From the NCBI GenBank assembly GCA_937890875.1, contig CALAEB010000268.1, forward strand, positions 1 to 5,189: DNA of 5,189 nt. The letters are read 5' to 3'. How positions within the stretch are numbered: the first letter of the stretch is position 1; each line of letters begins with the position of its first letter. The notes below the pieces were generated by a model. That model made no database searches. It was not told the origin of the DNA and was given only the letters and a program-made list of their open reading frames with translations. The translations under genes and the position numbers were made by a program. Shown piece after piece: positions 4,493-5,189 of this stretch. The stretch is from an uncultured Anaerolineaceae bacterium. Its GTDB lineage: Bacteria > Chloroflexota > Anaerolineae > Anaerolineales > Anaerolineaceae.

Positions 4493-5189
4493 TTACTGTT
4501 CGCGCTCGACCTTGTCTTCCAGGCGGCTGAACAGCCAGGAGACGATGATCCCCACGACCAGCAGCACCAGACAGAAAACGAACGCACTCACAAAAGAAAG
4601 CCCGCTTGCGGCCAGCCCTTCTTCACTGAATGCCGGGAAAACTTCAGCGGGGAAAATTGCCAGCGAAGAACCGATCACGGTACCCAGAATGAAATGGTAC
4701 ATACCGGCATAATAGCGGTCAAACAGCATATTCATCAGTTTTGCCAGCAACAGGACGCAGGCTGCGGCGCCGATCAGCAGCGGGATGATCACACCGAAGT
4801 CCAGATTCGAAATCCCATTCGTCATTTTGGCGTAAAGTCCAAGATAAATCAGGAAATTGGAGGGGGAAAGTCCCGGAACGATGAACCCGAGCGCAAAGAT
4901 TGCCCCGGCGCCGATCCAGACGGGGAGACTTGGCGTAATATTAGTCAAAAACGCTTGTCCGGCCAGAAGCAGCAGCAGGAGCAGCACGGCCGTGACAATC
5001 ATGATCCCGTAATGGACCGGTTTCCGCCCCATCGCGCCAGCTTTTTTGAACAGCGAGGGAAGCGTCCCCAGCACGAAACCGATAAAGAGGCAGATAAACT
5101 GTGCTTTGAATTTTTCCTCGAACGCATCGGTGACAACAGCCGAAAAAAGGATGATCCCCGCTCCCGCGCCGAGACCGACCGGCAGGAAG
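4493..5189 (-). CDS. DUF368 membrane protein, C-terminal 231 residues (partial)
   Basis: This is the C-terminal part of a DUF368 (COG2035) integral membrane protein; the start lies beyond the right edge. The frame is open from 5188 and reads FLPVGLGAGAGIILFSAVV before a GTG at 5074 that should not be taken as the start. About seven hydrophobic segments are visible (near residues 1-22, 28-47, 54-81, 88-120, 130-156, 163-180 and 197-223), ending in a charged tail DKVEREQ. The second family motif appears as FIVPGLSPSNFLIYLGLY at about residues 102-119. Full family members have roughly 270-300 residues, so about 40-70 are missing, including the first motif. DUF368 proteins (PopT in published work) have been linked to flipping undecaprenyl phosphate back across the membrane for reuse in cell wall synthesis. 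That role is carried over from the family. Confidence 0.9.
   Translation of the reverse strand, partial: FLPVGLGAGAGIILFSAVVTDAFEEKFKAQFICLFIGFVLGTLPSLFKKAGAMGRKPVHYGIMIVTAVLLLLLLLAGQAFLTNITPSLPVWIGAGAIFALGFIVPGLSPSNFLIYLGLYAKMTNGISNLDFGVIIPLLIGAAACVLLLAKLMNMLFDRYYAGMYHFILGTVIGSSLAIFPAEVFPAFSEEGLAASGLSFVSAFVFCLVLLVVGIIVSWLFSRLEDKVEREQ

Noticed and set aside
4293..4712. Plus-strand frame of 139 residues.
   Set aside because: It runs through the DUF368 terminator and then antisense to DUF368 coding sequence; the serine/threonine-rich C-terminal part is typical of a shadow frame.

Overview
The window looks like a stretch of a low-to-mid GC Firmicutes chromosome, most likely an anaerobic Clostridia-type organism. 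Nearly every gene has a strong AGGAGG-like ribosome binding site, terminators are short stems with U-tails, and the protein families (UMF1-type MFS, short DUF2089, DUF368, AbrB/PIN pair) are typical of such genomes. The genus cannot be fixed from this sequence. No rRNA, tRNA, CRISPR array or intact insertion sequence is visible.

Layout. Bases 1-349 hold no convincing gene but contain two copies of a short dispersed repeat (core cttttgacac). Bases 350-1868 encode a UMF1/Atg22-like major facilitator transporter, split by one frameshift between about 1506 and 1555, inside an unusual alanine- and acid-rich insertion of about 80 residues. A hairpin and a third copy of the repeat follow. Bases 2066-2431 encode a small glyoxalase I-like VOC protein with all four expected metal ligands, closed by a textbook intrinsic terminator. 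Bases 2602-3256 are a type II toxin-antitoxin pair: an AbrB/MazE-type antitoxin overlapping by 17 bases a PIN-domain toxin, with a consensus -10 box and a palindromic candidate operator in front.

On the minus strand, 4053 down to 3356 is a compact two-gene operon: a short DUF2089 helix-turn-helix protein beginning at GTG, and, two bases on, a 130-residue three-helix membrane protein of unknown function. Its promoter sits between two perfect 13-bp inverted arms, a good candidate autoregulatory operator. This operon is the part most likely to be an undescribed system. Upstream of it, also on the minus strand, is a DUF368 membrane protein, the family recently linked to undecaprenyl-phosphate recycling. 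It runs off the right edge and has its own terminator at 4337-4379.

The transporter and DUF368 genes look like core genome, while the middle (about 2500-4340), with the toxin-antitoxin pair and the DUF2089 operon, is visibly AT-richer and accessory in character. Apart from the two operons the genes look functionally independent.
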